A stretch of DNA of 64,000 bases from Methylotenera sp. (GCA_009693255.1 SHXQ01000004.1:1-64000), one strand, 5' to 3'; positions 7,951-16,178 are shown, counted from the stretch's first letter. Numbers and translations are program-made. Notes: generated by a model not told the origin, from the letters alone.

Positions 7951-8727
7951 ATGTTGGTATTTTTTGCGATAGTCATTTTGTTACTGGTCATGGTGCTCAC
8001 TTTTATGGTGCGGCCTTTAATGTGGCCCAGTGCGGTGGTAAGAACTGATGGCAATGCCGCGAAACGAGATATTTTTCGTCAACAGTTTGATGAGATTGAG
8101 CAAGATAAAATAACCGGTATGCTCGATACGGATCAATACAATATTGCAAAAACTGAGCTAGAGCGTCGTATGTTGGATGAGCTGGGCAGCACAGAAAAAG
8201 TAGCCGCGGTGGCTAAGCCAGACGTACGACTGGCCTTTACGCTTATCATCATCATCCCTATTCTTGCTATTTATATTTACCTTGTGGTTGGTCGCCCCAT
8301 GGCGATGATTCCGGCTGCCGGCATGCCTGCTGTTGCACTAGAGACAACTATGCCAGTAGCACCAAAAGCCTCTCCTGCTAGTGCGGCCAATATTCGTGGC
8401 ATTATCAGTTTAGCGCCGGCATTAGCCAGTAACATAGACCCGGCAGCCACGGTATTTATTTTTGCCCGTGCTACACAAGGCGTACCAATGCCACTTGCTA
8501 TTGCCCGCACCACCGTAAAAGAGTTGCCATATACTTATCGGCTAGATGATAGCACTACGCTCATGTCAGACATCAAGCTTTCACAAGCGAGCGAAGTAGT
8601 GGTGGTAGCAAGAATTTCTAAAGGTGGTGATGCCAAAGCGAAAGCGGGTGATTTGCAGGGTATCTCTACCGCGGTTAAACCTAATGGTATGACGGTAAAT
8701 ATTGAAATCAATCAGATGTTGCCATAA
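7951..8727 (+). CDS. ccmI: Short CcmI-like protein without the TPR region
   Basis: 258 residues. The N-terminus is CcmI-like: helix 1 (about 1-19), a cytoplasmic segment with RDIFRQQFDEIEQDKITGMLD and ELERRMLDE, and helix 2 (about 92-112). The C-terminal part from about 150 (GIISLAPAL... VFIFARA... PYTYRLDDSTTLMSD...) resembles the CcmI C-terminal domain. The TPR repeats that normally separate these and bind the apocytochrome C-terminus are absent: only a 30-residue Ala/Pro linker lies between. It is about 150 residues shorter than usual. No frameshift or stop suggests decay. Confidence 0.8.
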   Translation: MLVFFAIVILLLVMVLTFMVRPLMWPSAVVRTDGNAAKRDIFRQQFDEIEQDKITGMLDTDQYNIAKTELERRMLDELGSTEKVAAVAKPDVRLAFTLIIIIPILAIYIYLVVGRPMAMIPAAGMPAVALETTMPVAPKASPASAANIRGIISLAPALASNIDPAATVFIFARATQGVPMPLAIARTTVKELPYTYRLDDSTTLMSDIKLSQASEVVVVARISKGGDAKAKAGDLQGISTAVKPNGMTVNIEINQMLP

Positions 8728-8740
8728 TTCAATTTAAATG

Positions 8741-8775
8741 AAAAATTCAGTAGCAATTCTGCTGCTGAATTTTTA
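8741..8775. terminator. Bidirectional terminator between ccmI and tRNA-Arg
   Basis: A long hairpin (aaaaattcag-tagca / tgctg-ctgaattttt, loop attc) with one mismatch has an A-run on the left and a T-run on the right. It can terminate the ccm operon on the plus strand and the tRNA-Arg transcript on the minus strand. Confidence 0.8.
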
Positions 8776-8777
8776 AC

Positions 8778-8854
8778 TGGTGCGCCCGGCGGGAGTCGAA
8801 CCCACGACCTTTGGCTTCGGAAACCAACACTCTATCCAGCTGAGCTACGGGCGC
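8778..8854 (-). tRNA. tRNA-Arg (anticodon CCG)
   Basis: The reverse complement reads gcgcccg-ta-gctcagctggatagagc..., anticodon stem ttggt/gccaa around loop ttCCGaa, T-arm with ggttcgactc, then the matching acceptor strand, A and CCA. 77 bases including CCA. It reads CGG codons. Confidence 0.93.
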
Positions 8855-8982
8855 AATTAATTTCGGCATTATACCAAACCATTGCGTGTTATGCCCTTTT
8901 ACATTGGGTAAGTCCTTTTACCTTCAGTTAAAGTGCGGGTATAATCTTGCCAATATAAAACCACCCTTAGGAATTAACTGAT

Positions 8983-9537
8983 ATGAGTAATGAATATAAA
9001 GGTTCTACGTTTTGGCAACTAATTCTGGTTATTCCAGGTACTATTTTAGCCTTCACTTTAATTATTTCTTTAATTGCTAAAACGTCTGGTGTCGTTAGTG
9101 CACCTGCGGAGGTGGTTGTGGAGTCAGCTGCTGCGACGGCGCAAGTTGAAGAAAACATTAAACCTGTTGCAACGGTTGAAGTTGCAGCCGCAGATGCTGG
9201 CCCACACGTAGATAAAAGTGGCGAAGAAGTGGTGAAAGCAGTGTGTGGTATGTGCCATACAGCAGGCTTAATGAATGCTCCTAAAATTGGTGATAAAGGT
9301 CCATGGGCGCCTCGTATTGCGCAAGGCTATGATGTGCTAGTCAATCATGCGATTAACGGTATTCGTGCGATGCCAGCACGTGGTGGTAACCCAGCATTGA
9401 CCGATGGTGAAATTGCCGGTGCAGTGGCTCATATGGCCAATGCCAGTGGCGCTAGTTTTAAAGCACCAGCGCCTAAGGCGGCAGAAACTGCAGCGCCAGC
9501 TGAAGCTAAACCAGCTATGCCGGCAGCAGAGAAATAG
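8983..9537 (+). CDS. Membrane-anchored c5-type cytochrome c
   Basis: 184 residues. An uncleaved N-terminal helix (about 10-32), an Ala/Val/Pro-rich linker (to about 75), a single cytochrome c domain with heme site CGMCH (Cys88, Cys91, His92) and probable axial Met130 in GIRAMPARGG, then an Ala/Pro/Lys-rich tail (about 155-184). This fits the cytochrome c5/CycB-like electron carriers that shuttle between respiratory complexes in the periplasm. It depends on the Ccm operon next door for heme attachment. A terminator follows. The exact electron partners are unknown. Confidence 0.85.
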   Translation: MSNEYKGSTFWQLILVIPGTILAFTLIISLIAKTSGVVSAPAEVVVESAAATAQVEENIKPVATVEVAAADAGPHVDKSGEEVVKAVCGMCHTAGLMNAPKIGDKGPWAPRIAQGYDVLVNHAINGIRAMPARGGNPALTDGEIAGAVAHMANASGASFKAPAPKAAETAAPAEAKPAMPAAEK

Positions 9538-9620
9538 AAGCTAAATGAGACGAGTGTAGGTTTTAGTCACATTTAAATTAATCGCTCGTTTTAATACAAA
9601 GCATGACAAAAATCAAAAAT

Positions 9621-9648
9621 CCACTTAGTCTCATAAGTGGTTTTTTAT
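9621..9648 (+). terminator. Rho-independent terminator after the cytochrome c gene
   Basis: Stem ccactta/taagtgg with loop gtctca, followed directly by ttttttatt. It lies 84 bases after the cytochrome stop and before apaH. Confidence 0.85.
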
Positions 9649-9664
9649 TGCAGGCGACACATTA

Positions 9665-10510
9665 ATGGCAATCTATGCAATCGGCGATATTCAAGGTTGT
9701 TACCATGCTTTTCAGGCATTGCTAGCACGTATTGAGTTTAATCCAGAAATCGATGAGCTTTGGCTGGTCGGCGATTTAATCAACCGTGGCAATGGCTCAC
9801 TTGAGGTGTTGCGTTGGTGTTATGCACATCAAGATAATTTAAAAGTGGTGTTGGGCAATCATGACTTACATGCTTTAGTTGTGGCGGCGGGTTTTGTTAG
9901 AGCACACAAAGGCGACACTCTAGATGCATTGCTTGAAGCAGATGATAAAGATGAGTTGCTAGCTTGGTTACGCCATCAACGACTGGCTTATCAAGCGGAA
10001 CCAACACCGGGCGAGCACTATTTAATGGTCCATGCTGGCTTACTACCACAATGGACAACGAAACAAACTATGCGCTATGCCGCTGAAGTAGAGGCTGCGC
10101 TACAAGGCGAAAGCCACTTAGATTTTTTAGCGCATATGTATGGTAACTTGCCCAATTGTTGGCATGATGACTTAACTGGCATTGACAGGCTACGGGTGAT
10201 TACCAACGCCATGACGCGATTACGCGTATGTACTTTACAAGGTAAAATGGAGTTTCAGTTCAAGGGGGAATTAGCCGATGTACCCCAAGACTTTACTCCT
10301 TGGTTTGATGTACCTAATCGTGCAGCGCAAGATGTACAAGTGATTTTTGGCCATTGGTCTGCAGTGGGACTGCAACAAAGATCCAATGTCTATGCGCTCG
10401 ATACCGGCTGTTTATGGGGCAGACAACTGACGGCGATGAACCTACAGACAAAAGAAATCATGCAAGTGCAGTCGCACCCGCTGGATAAGCCCCTCAAATT
10501 AAAGGGCTAA
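9665..10510 (+). CDS. apaH: Bis(5'-nucleosyl)-tetraphosphatase, symmetrical
   Basis: A 281-residue metallophosphatase of the PPP family that splits Ap4A into two ADP and removes RNA NpN caps. Motifs: GDIQGC (7-12), GDLINRG (36-42), GNHD (64-67), a later HAGLLPQW and GHWSAVG. The length is normal for ApaH. Its last 12 bases overlap the 3' end of the convergent acyltransferase gene, with no room for a terminator between them. Confidence 0.95.
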   Translation: MAIYAIGDIQGCYHAFQALLARIEFNPEIDELWLVGDLINRGNGSLEVLRWCYAHQDNLKVVLGNHDLHALVVAAGFVRAHKGDTLDALLEADDKDELLAWLRHQRLAYQAEPTPGEHYLMVHAGLLPQWTTKQTMRYAAEVEAALQGESHLDFLAHMYGNLPNCWHDDLTGIDRLRVITNAMTRLRVCTLQGKMEFQFKGELADVPQDFTPWFDVPNRAAQDVQVIFGHWSAVGLQQRSNVYALDTGCLWGRQLTAMNLQTKEIMQVQSHPLDKPLKLKG

Positions 10511-11299
10511 TTTTTTAGTAATGAGCGATTGAATGTATCGCGTTAAGTCACGGCGGTTTTTATCTTGATCGGCTAATTCAGCCGTAACAATTGGCGCCAA
10601 AAAATGTAGTTCAATGACAGGGTTTTTTTGTAATAGCACTTGTTGTATTGACTGCGCCATCGTTGTATCACCAGCATAAGCCACTTCGGTATTGATGCTG
10701 CCATCTGTACGCGGATAGCGAATGGCAACCGGCCAAATGATCGAGTGTGCGTCTATGGCAGACTGAATCACACTGCCTTTGAAGGGCATGATTGCAGTGC
10801 CGTCGGTGGTGGTGCCTTCTGGAAACAGACACAGGTTGTCACCGGCTTTTAAACTGCGTGTAGTGATGTCGACAATGCGTGTTGCATGATGTCGTTTGCC
10901 ACGCTCTAGAAAGATTGCATTGCCTTTGCTGACGAGGTAACCAAACACGGGCCAACTTTTAATGTCGGATTTAGCGAGAAAAGTGAGCGGTAAAATACTG
11001 TTGATAGCATGAATATCGACCCACGAAATATGGTTGGCGATAATCATGTGGTTACTTGCCGTTTTGTATGATGGCGGACTGTGACCCAAGCTAATCACGC
11101 TGACGTTAAAAATATCCAGTAAATGTGTACACCACCATTTAATGAGGCCTAATTTGAAATGCTTGGTGCCCACAGGAAACATTAAAGTTACGACAAACAA
11201 CCCAAATAAGGTATGCGCAGCCACGCGACTAATTCTAAAGTAGCGCGTGGCTTGGTTGGTACGTATATTATTTTTGTTAACTAATGGCAAAGTGTCCAT
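10499..11299 (-). CDS. olsA: 1-acyl-glycerol-3-phosphate acyltransferase-like (probable OlsA)
   Basis: A 266-residue PlsC-superfamily enzyme with an N-terminal membrane segment (about 28-45), the HX4D motif NHISWVD (His90, Asp95), and FPEGTTTDG (about 159-167) for acceptor binding. PlsC-like proteins acylate lysophosphatidate; OlsA members O-acylate lyso-ornithine lipid. It lies 32 bases downstream of an OlsB-like gene in the same direction, which favours ornithine lipid synthesis. An ordinary PlsC role is the alternative, since no other plsC is seen in the window. Confidence 0.75.
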   Translation of the reverse strand: MDTLPLVNKNNIRTNQATRYFRISRVAAHTLFGLFVVTLMFPVGTKHFKLGLIKWWCTHLLDIFNVSVISLGHSPPSYKTASNHMIIANHISWVDIHAINSILPLTFLAKSDIKSWPVFGYLVSKGNAIFLERGKRHHATRIVDITTRSLKAGDNLCLFPEGTTTDGTAIMPFKGSVIQSAIDAHSIIWPVAIRYPRTDGSINTEVAYAGDTTMAQSIQQVLLQKNPVIELHFLAPIVTAELADQDKNRRDLTRYIQSLITKKLAL

Positions 11300-11331
11300 C
11301 GATACAGCGCATGCTCTCAGAAATAATCTGC

Positions 11332-12120
11332 TTATTTAAAAAAGTGTGCAGTGTATCTGGGGTTGATTCTAGATAGCGGTAACATTACCAGCATATCGGC
11401 CGTGTTGAAATAGGGATCCCATGCAGGTTCACCACAAATATAGGCGCCAAGACGTAAATAACCCTTAATTAAAGGCGGGCAGGCTACCTGCATATCGGTG
11501 CGTAGCGTGTCGTTGAGTAATGGATTGCGCGGAAAAACACGGTATTCAAGGGGAGATAAATAATCCTCTGCTAATCTGCGATACAAGCTTGCTGCGGCAT
11601 GGCCACCGTCAGACATACTCACGCTACCGCAACCTATCATGTATTCGTAGTTGTGAATTTGCATGTATTTAGCCAACCCAGCCCACAGCATAGTAATGGT
11701 GCCGCCATTACGGTAATTTTGGTGTACACAAGCACGGCCAACTTCTACGGTGCGGTCAAACAGATGCGTTAACCGGCTTAAATCAAACTCGCCAGCAGAG
11801 TAGTAACCGCCCGCTTCATTGGCGCTTGATGGGCTTAAAATGCGGTAGGTGCCTATCACTTGATTGGTATTGCTATCACGCACAATCAGGTGATCGCAAT
11901 ATTGATCAAAGCCATCAACATCCAAGGCGCCGGTGCCTAAAAGTTGCGCGCCCATTTCTACAGCAAATACTTTGTAGCGTAAGCGTTGCGCTTCTTCAAT
12001 TTCAACTTGGGTGCGTGCCAGACTAATGCTTAGGCGTCTTTGGTCGGGTACGGATAGGTCAAGGTGCTTACGGTTGTGTTCAATTGTATCACTGGTTGAT
12101 AGCAACTTTTTGCTTAACAT
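11332..12120 (-). CDS. olsB: OlsB-like N-acyltransferase
   Basis: A 262-residue GNAT-fold enzyme of the acyltransferase family that includes OlsB (3-hydroxyacyl-ACP to ornithine) and the N-acyl amino acid synthases. Seen: RLRYKVFAVEMGA near residue 45, FDQYCDHLIVRD, GTYRIL, EVGRACVHQNYRNGG and a PLIKGYLRLGAYICGEPAWDP C-terminal motif characteristic of the family. The ribosome site AGGAG precedes ATG 12120. Paired with the downstream PlsC-like gene it probably makes ornithine lipids, phosphorus-free membrane lipids often induced by phosphate limitation; phoBR lie about 10 kb away. The acyl acceptor is inferred. Confidence 0.75.
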   Translation of the reverse strand: MLSKKLLSTSDTIEHNRKHLDLSVPDQRRLSISLARTQVEIEEAQRLRYKVFAVEMGAQLLGTGALDVDGFDQYCDHLIVRDSNTNQVIGTYRILSPSSANEAGGYYSAGEFDLSRLTHLFDRTVEVGRACVHQNYRNGGTITMLWAGLAKYMQIHNYEYMIGCGSVSMSDGGHAAASLYRRLAEDYLSPLEYRVFPRNPLLNDTLRTDMQVACPPLIKGYLRLGAYICGEPAWDPYFNTADMLVMLPLSRINPRYTAHFFK

Positions 12121-12300
12121 TGGATATCTCCTTTTAAATTAAGGAGACTTTAATGATTCAACATTAAATTATAGTGACAGAAATATGACTGTTTATTGAC
12201 AGTATTTTTACAGTAGGCTGAAATTTACAAGGTCAGCCCCAGAATGTTGTGGTTAACCTCTCTGGTGTTAAGCGCCTTAGGTTAGCTGTGGTAAATGCAT

Positions 12301-12753
12301 TTAATGCGATACGCGTGTTGTGCCGCCACTTTCTATTAAACGGACTTTATCGCCGGCTTTAAATTGCTCGTCAGCCTCTTGTACGATGGCAACTAAAGCA
12401 CCACCATCAACTTTCACGGTGATTTCTAAGGCGTCTTTGCGCGTTAGTCCTTCTTCAAGGGCTGAGCCCGCCAGCCCACCCACTACAGCGCCTATCACGG
12501 CGCCAACGATATTGCCATCACCATTGCCAAGCGAGCTGCCCGCAACGCCGCCAACAGCTGCACCTGCTACTGTGCCTATCGGTGTTTTAGTGCCTTCAAG
12601 TTTTACTTGGCGCACACTTTCTACTACGCCTGTTTTAACGGTTTGCACTCTGCGCGCTTCATCGCGACTGTAAACGGCGCCAGAGTTAGAGCTGGCGCAA
12701 GCGCCGAGCACTAAGCTGAGTAAGCCTATGGTCAATAATTGTGTCGTTTTCAT
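12301..12753 (-). CDS. SlyB/PcpA-like glycine-zipper outer-membrane lipoprotein
   Basis: 150 residues with a lipoprotein signal (lipobox LGAC, Cys19), a glycine-zipper region of small residues (about 61-100, repeated GxxxG such as GAAVGGVAG and GAVVGGLAG) and a small C-terminal beta domain (about 108-148). The 17-kDa antigen/SlyB family sits in the outer membrane and takes part in envelope stress responses. It is monocistronic here. The 180 bases upstream of olsB (12121-12300) hold nothing else that I can support. Confidence 0.85.
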   Translation of the reverse strand: MKTTQLLTIGLLSLVLGACASSNSGAVYSRDEARRVQTVKTGVVESVRQVKLEGTKTPIGTVAGAAVGGVAGSSLGNGDGNIVGAVIGAVVGGLAGSALEEGLTRKDALEITVKVDGGALVAIVQEADEQFKAGDKVRLIESGGTTRVSH

Positions 12754-12802
12754 TTGATTATCCTTTAAAAAAGGTATCTTTAATTAAGCTTTAAATGCGG
12801 AC

Positions 12803-13744
12803 TTATTCAACTTTAGTTTCATTCACTAGGGCTTGTGTGTAAATGGCTTCTATCTCAGCACGGGTCGGTTTATGGTTTTGGCCGCCACGACTTTCAATTT
12901 TAATCGCGCCCATGGTTGACGCTAATCTTCCGCAGGTTGGCCAATCCCAACCTTTGCTTATGCCGTAAAGTAAGCCAGCACGGTAAGCATCACCACAACC
13001 GGTAGGGTCAACGATGCTCATGGCTTTAACGCAGGGAATATCAAAGCGTTGACCATCGGCATAAATTTGCGAGCCAGAGCCGCCCAGCGTAACGATGAGT
13101 GCTTTTACTTTCAGCGCCAGTTGATCTAACGATAAGCCAGTTTTGTCTTGAATAATTTGTGATTCATAGTCATTGACGGCTAAGTAATCAGCCATGTCAA
13201 TGAATTGCAGCAACTCTTCACCATTAAACATAGGCAGACCTTGGCCAGGATCAAACAAAAATGGAATGCCCGTATCAAAACATTCGCGTGCATGTTGAAA
13301 CATGCCATCACGACCATCAGGTGCAATAATTGCCAATGTGACATTGGCAGCATCATTGACACTGTTCTGATGTGAGGCGATCATCGCGCCAGGGTGGAAG
13401 GCGGTAATTTGGTTATCATCAATATCAGTGGTGATAAATGCTTGTGCAGTAAAGCTGTTGGGGATAGTTTTGATATGGGCTGCATTTAGATTGTTATGCT
13501 TAATCCACTTTGAGTAGGTAGAAAAATCTTCACCCACGGTGGCCATAATCAATGGATTACCTTCCAGTAATTGCAAATTATAAGCAATGTTGCCCGCGGT
13601 GCCACCAAACTCACGGCGCATTTCTGGCACATAAAATGCCACACTTAGGGTGTGAATTTTATCCGGCAGAATATGGTTTTTGAATTGATCTTGAAACACC
13701 ATAATGGTGTCGAAGGCGAGTGAGCCGCAAATAAGGGTATGCAT
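12803..13744 (-). CDS. PfkB-family sugar/nucleoside kinase
   Basis: A 313-residue ribokinase-fold kinase. Motifs: N-terminal GSLAFDTI, FGGTAGNIAYNLQLL (substrate contact, about 46-60), and the C-terminal DPTGCGDAYRAGL, with the anion-hole GCGD and its catalytic Asp. The arrangement is closest to adenosine-kinase-like bacterial PfkB proteins, but the substrate (adenosine, ribose or another sugar) cannot be fixed from sequence. Neighbours give no pathway clue. Confidence 0.82.
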   Translation of the reverse strand: MHTLICGSLAFDTIMVFQDQFKNHILPDKIHTLSVAFYVPEMRREFGGTAGNIAYNLQLLEGNPLIMATVGEDFSTYSKWIKHNNLNAAHIKTIPNSFTAQAFITTDIDDNQITAFHPGAMIASHQNSVNDAANVTLAIIAPDGRDGMFQHARECFDTGIPFLFDPGQGLPMFNGEELLQFIDMADYLAVNDYESQIIQDKTGLSLDQLALKVKALIVTLGGSGSQIYADGQRFDIPCVKAMSIVDPTGCGDAYRAGLLYGISKGWDWPTCGRLASTMGAIKIESRGGQNHKPTRAEIEAIYTQALVNETKVE

Positions 13745-13831
13745 GAGAGCTAGGCTAGGGGTTAAAAGAACATTATCTTATTTTTTGCCTATGGCAGGCA
13801 AGTAACTTAGAGGCAAATTTGCGGGTTGAGT

Positions 13832-14395
13832 TTATTGCGTTGGTGCGCCGTCAATCAATATTTTGGCGGCTTTTTTTGCATAAGTCATGGCGCCAGAACC
13901 GCGCTTCATTTGCTCGGCTTGTACTGCACCTTCAAATAACAAGGAAAGTTGTAGGGCTAAACCATCCGCATCTTGGATGTGGGCTTCGCTTGCTAAGTTG
14001 CTGATATATTGCCTAAATTGGCGTGATTGCTTAGACGATAATTGATGCACGGGGTTATCTTCATTGGGAAACTCGGCAGAGGCTTTAATAAATCCCATGC
14101 CAATAAAGTCGGGCGAGGTGACCCATTCTTCAATGAAGTCAAAAAGCTTTTGTATTTTGTCGCTAGGTTTTTTGGCTTGGCTATTAAGCTTATCGTTCAA
14201 CCAATTTTGAAAATCTTGATGGCTATGGGTGAGCACCTCAAGAATCAGTAATTCTTTACTACGAAAGTATTTGTAGAGCGTCATCTTGGTGGTGCCAGCT
14301 ACCGCAACAATGGTGTCGACACCGGTCGAGTTAATCCCTTGTGTTTGGAATAAAGTGGTGGCAGTTGCCAGTATTTTTGCACGTAGGATAGACAT
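13832..14395 (-). CDS. TetR-family transcriptional regulator
   Basis: 187 residues. The N-terminal helix-turn-helix (about 1-47) carries ILATATTLFQTQGINSTGVD and the recognition-helix region TTKMTLYKYFRSKE; the rest is the ligand-binding domain, ending MTYAKKAAKILIDG. It has its own promoter just upstream (TTGCAA-17-TATAAT) with the -10 only six bases from the ATG, so the mRNA is probably leaderless. A perfect palindrome in the spacer suggests autorepression. The neighbouring upstream gene encodes a second copy of this ligand domain on a membrane anchor. The ligand is unknown. Confidence 0.88.
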   Translation of the reverse strand: MSILRAKILATATTLFQTQGINSTGVDTIVAVAGTTKMTLYKYFRSKELLILEVLTHSHQDFQNWLNDKLNSQAKKPSDKIQKLFDFIEEWVTSPDFIGMGFIKASAEFPNEDNPVHQLSSKQSRQFRQYISNLASEAHIQDADGLALQLSLLFEGAVQAEQMKRGSGAMTYAKKAAKILIDGAPTQ

Positions 14396-14401
14396 GGTTT
14401 T

Positions 14402-14430
14402 ATTATACTAATCTGTATACAGGCTTGCAA
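14402..14430 (-). promoter_or_regulatory. TetR promoter with palindromic operator in the spacer
   Basis: On the minus strand TTGCAA (14430-14425), 17 bases, then TATAAT (14407-14402). The 10-base perfect palindrome CTGTATACAG (14413-14422) lies inside the spacer. Only AAAACC separates the -10 from the ATG at 14395, placing the expected start of transcription at or next to the A of the start codon. Confidence 0.65.
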
Positions 14431-14444
14431 TCATTATTTTTTGG

Positions 14445-15221
14445 CTAATTTTTAGAATTAGCCATTAACATAGGGGTGAAATTGCAGCGCACTTTTTCTA
14501 GATAACTATTCGCCGTCGCTAAATCACTGAGATTGGTCGGTAGTTTGCCACCCACGACATTCTCTAAATAAATCGTTTTATCTTTGTCTGGAATTTGCAG
14601 TGCTTCTAGAAATTGGCAAGTGCCATTGCGCATTTGTTCATATTTGGCATACATGGTGGATGCATCTTGCGCGCTCAAGTTTTTGCTGTTTAGTGGCGCT
14701 GTAACTGCTACTGATCTTATATAGCCGCCACGGCCGGTATTCGCCCATGTGGTTTTTTGAGGATTGTTTTGCGTGAGTATCGGCAACAAGGCCATGCCGA
14801 TGCCAATAAGTAAGACTAAACTTGCCGCAATGCCGTAAATGGAAGATTGCGTGCGGAAGGTTTTTAACAGGCACCATTGTTTTTGCGTTTGCGTCAAAAT
14901 TAGCGCATTTGCCGCTTTTTTTGCATGCGCTAAACTTCCGCCCCCGGGATGATCAATCTCTTGTTGGGCGGCGTTAAGTGCAATGAACACAATATGCTCA
15001 GCCAGCACGGTTGGCTGGCTCGCCCCCAATGCAGTCGCCTGCTTGGCACAATAGCTAATCAGTTGCAGCTTGGGCGTGGTGTGCGGTGTCATTTTCACCT
15101 GAATTTCAGGTGCGGCTAACCAGTCCTCCAAAATGTCGAATAGGCTGAGTATCCGACCTTGTGGCGTGTTGCTAGATTTCTCCAGCATATTAATGAGCCA
15201 TTGAGAATCAAAGATATCCAT
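14445..15221 (-). CDS. Membrane protein with a detached TetR-type ligand domain
   Basis: 258 residues. Residues about 15-110 align with the C-terminal ligand domain of the adjacent TetR regulator (RILSLFDILEDWLAAPE against KIQKLFDFIEEWVTSPD; GSLAHAKKAANALI against GAMTYAKKAAKILI), but no DNA-binding domain precedes it. A basic stretch and one membrane helix (about 128-150) follow, then an outward domain of about 105 residues with Cys202 and Cys246. The positive-inside rule puts the TetR-like part in the cytoplasm. It sits 27 bases after hemJ and 49 before tetR, all in one direction. I know no described family with this architecture. It may sense, sequester or pass on the regulator's ligand. 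Confidence 0.75.
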   Translation of the reverse strand: MDIFDSQWLINMLEKSSNTPQGRILSLFDILEDWLAAPEIQVKMTPHTTPKLQLISYCAKQATALGASQPTVLAEHIVFIALNAAQQEIDHPGGGSLAHAKKAANALILTQTQKQWCLLKTFRTQSSIYGIAASLVLLIGIGMALLPILTQNNPQKTTWANTGRGGYIRSVAVTAPLNSKNLSAQDASTMYAKYEQMRNGTCQFLEALQIPDKDKTIYLENVVGGKLPTNLSDLATANSYLEKVRCNFTPMLMANSKN

Positions 15222-15248
15222 ATCATTAAATGTTGGCTAGGTCTGCGC

Positions 15249-15659
15249 TTAGAAAGGCTTAACAACAACCAGTATGACAACAATGCTGAGTACCATGACC
15301 GGCAGTTCATTAAACCAGCGGTACCATACGTGGCTACGCTGATTTCTATCGTGTTTGAAGTCATTGACCAGTTTTCCGCAATAAAAATGATAACCAATGA
15401 GCACGGCAACAAGTGTTAATTTTGGGTGCATCCAACGACCAGAAATACCATAGCCAAGCCACAACCAAAGCCCGAATACAAGGGCTAATATAGCCAGTGG
15501 CAACATAAAGCAGTATAGTTTTTGCTCCATTAGTTTTAGCCGGTCAGAGGTGGCAGTGTCCGTTACCATGGCGTGATTGACTAACAATCTGGGCAAGTAA
15601 AATAGCCCAGCAAACCAGCTGGTCACAAAAATAATATGTAGTGATTTAATCCAAAGCAT
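15249..15659 (-). CDS. hemJ: HemJ-type protoporphyrinogen IX oxidase
   Basis: A 136-residue protein with four membrane helices of the HemJ (UPF0093) family, which oxidises protoporphyrinogen IX in heme synthesis. Seen: LHIIFVTSWFAGLFYLPRLLVNH at the N-terminus with conserved His8, the loop WMHPKLTLV with the conserved Lys, and a YRWFNELP C-terminal segment. The length is normal. It lies between tlpA (21-base gap) and the TetR-domain membrane protein (27-base gap), so they are probably co-transcribed. Confidence 0.88.
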   Translation of the reverse strand: MLWIKSLHIIFVTSWFAGLFYLPRLLVNHAMVTDTATSDRLKLMEQKLYCFMLPLAILALVFGLWLWLGYGISGRWMHPKLTLVAVLIGYHFYCGKLVNDFKHDRNQRSHVWYRWFNELPVMVLSIVVILVVVKPF

Positions 15660-15680
15660 TATTGAGCGTCTCCGTTTTGA

Positions 15681-16178
15681 TCAGCGCAGCGCAGCGCTGA
15701 GCAATTGATCTAATTTAACAAAATCTAATGCCCCTACCGAGCGTTGCAAAAGCTTACCTTGTTTATCGTAAATAAACAGTGTTGGCGTTAAATTTACCCC
15801 GCCGAATTTTTCAACCATTTCCGACAATCCATCATGCATCACTGGGAATGGAATCTCTTTTTTGGTCACATAATTAAGCACTTGTGCCGGCGGGTCGTCA
15901 GGCATGGCGATGGCAATTAATTCAAGCCCCTGGGCATGGTAAGCATTATAAATGCGCACTAATTCCGGCATCTCCTTAATGCAACTCAGGCAATCAGTAG
16001 CCCAAAAATTTACCAACAGCACTTTGCTTTTTAAGTCTGCCGCAGCAATTTTTTTGCCGCTGAGCGTGGTAAAAACAACATGAGGTAAATTATTTTTAGC
16101 CTGCAGTTGAATAGCAAAAAATGCCAGTAAGCCAATAATAACTATTGCTAACAGTGTTTTTTTCAGAGAATCAGACAT
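15681..16178 (-). CDS. TlpA-family thioredoxin-like protein
   Basis: 165 residues: an N-terminal anchor (about 7-26) and a periplasmic thioredoxin fold with active site TDCLSC (Cys63, Cys66) and cis-Pro loop GVNLTPTLFIYD. TlpA-like proteins reduce periplasmic disulfides, for example in cytochrome oxidase copper centres or cytochromes. It heads the tlpA-hemJ set. The 239 bases upstream (16179-16417) hold a 7-base inverted repeat at 16199-16218 and the promoter of the next gene. Confidence 0.88.
   Translation of the reverse strand: MSDSLKKTLLAIVIIGLLAFFAIQLQAKNNLPHVVFTTLSGKKIAAADLKSKVLLVNFWATDCLSCIKEMPELVRIYNAYHAQGLELIAIAMPDDPPAQVLNYVTKKEIPFPVMHDGLSEMVEKFGGVNLTPTLFIYDKQGKLLQRSVGALDFVKLDQLLSAALR

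Noticed and set aside
8741-8775. Small RNA gene
   Set aside because: The hairpin is fully explained as a shared terminator for ccmI and tRNA-Arg.
12320-12673. 117-codon open frame opposite the SlyB-like gene
   Set aside because: Ser/Pro/Ala-rich, as expected from the complement of a glycine-zipper gene; no start signal.
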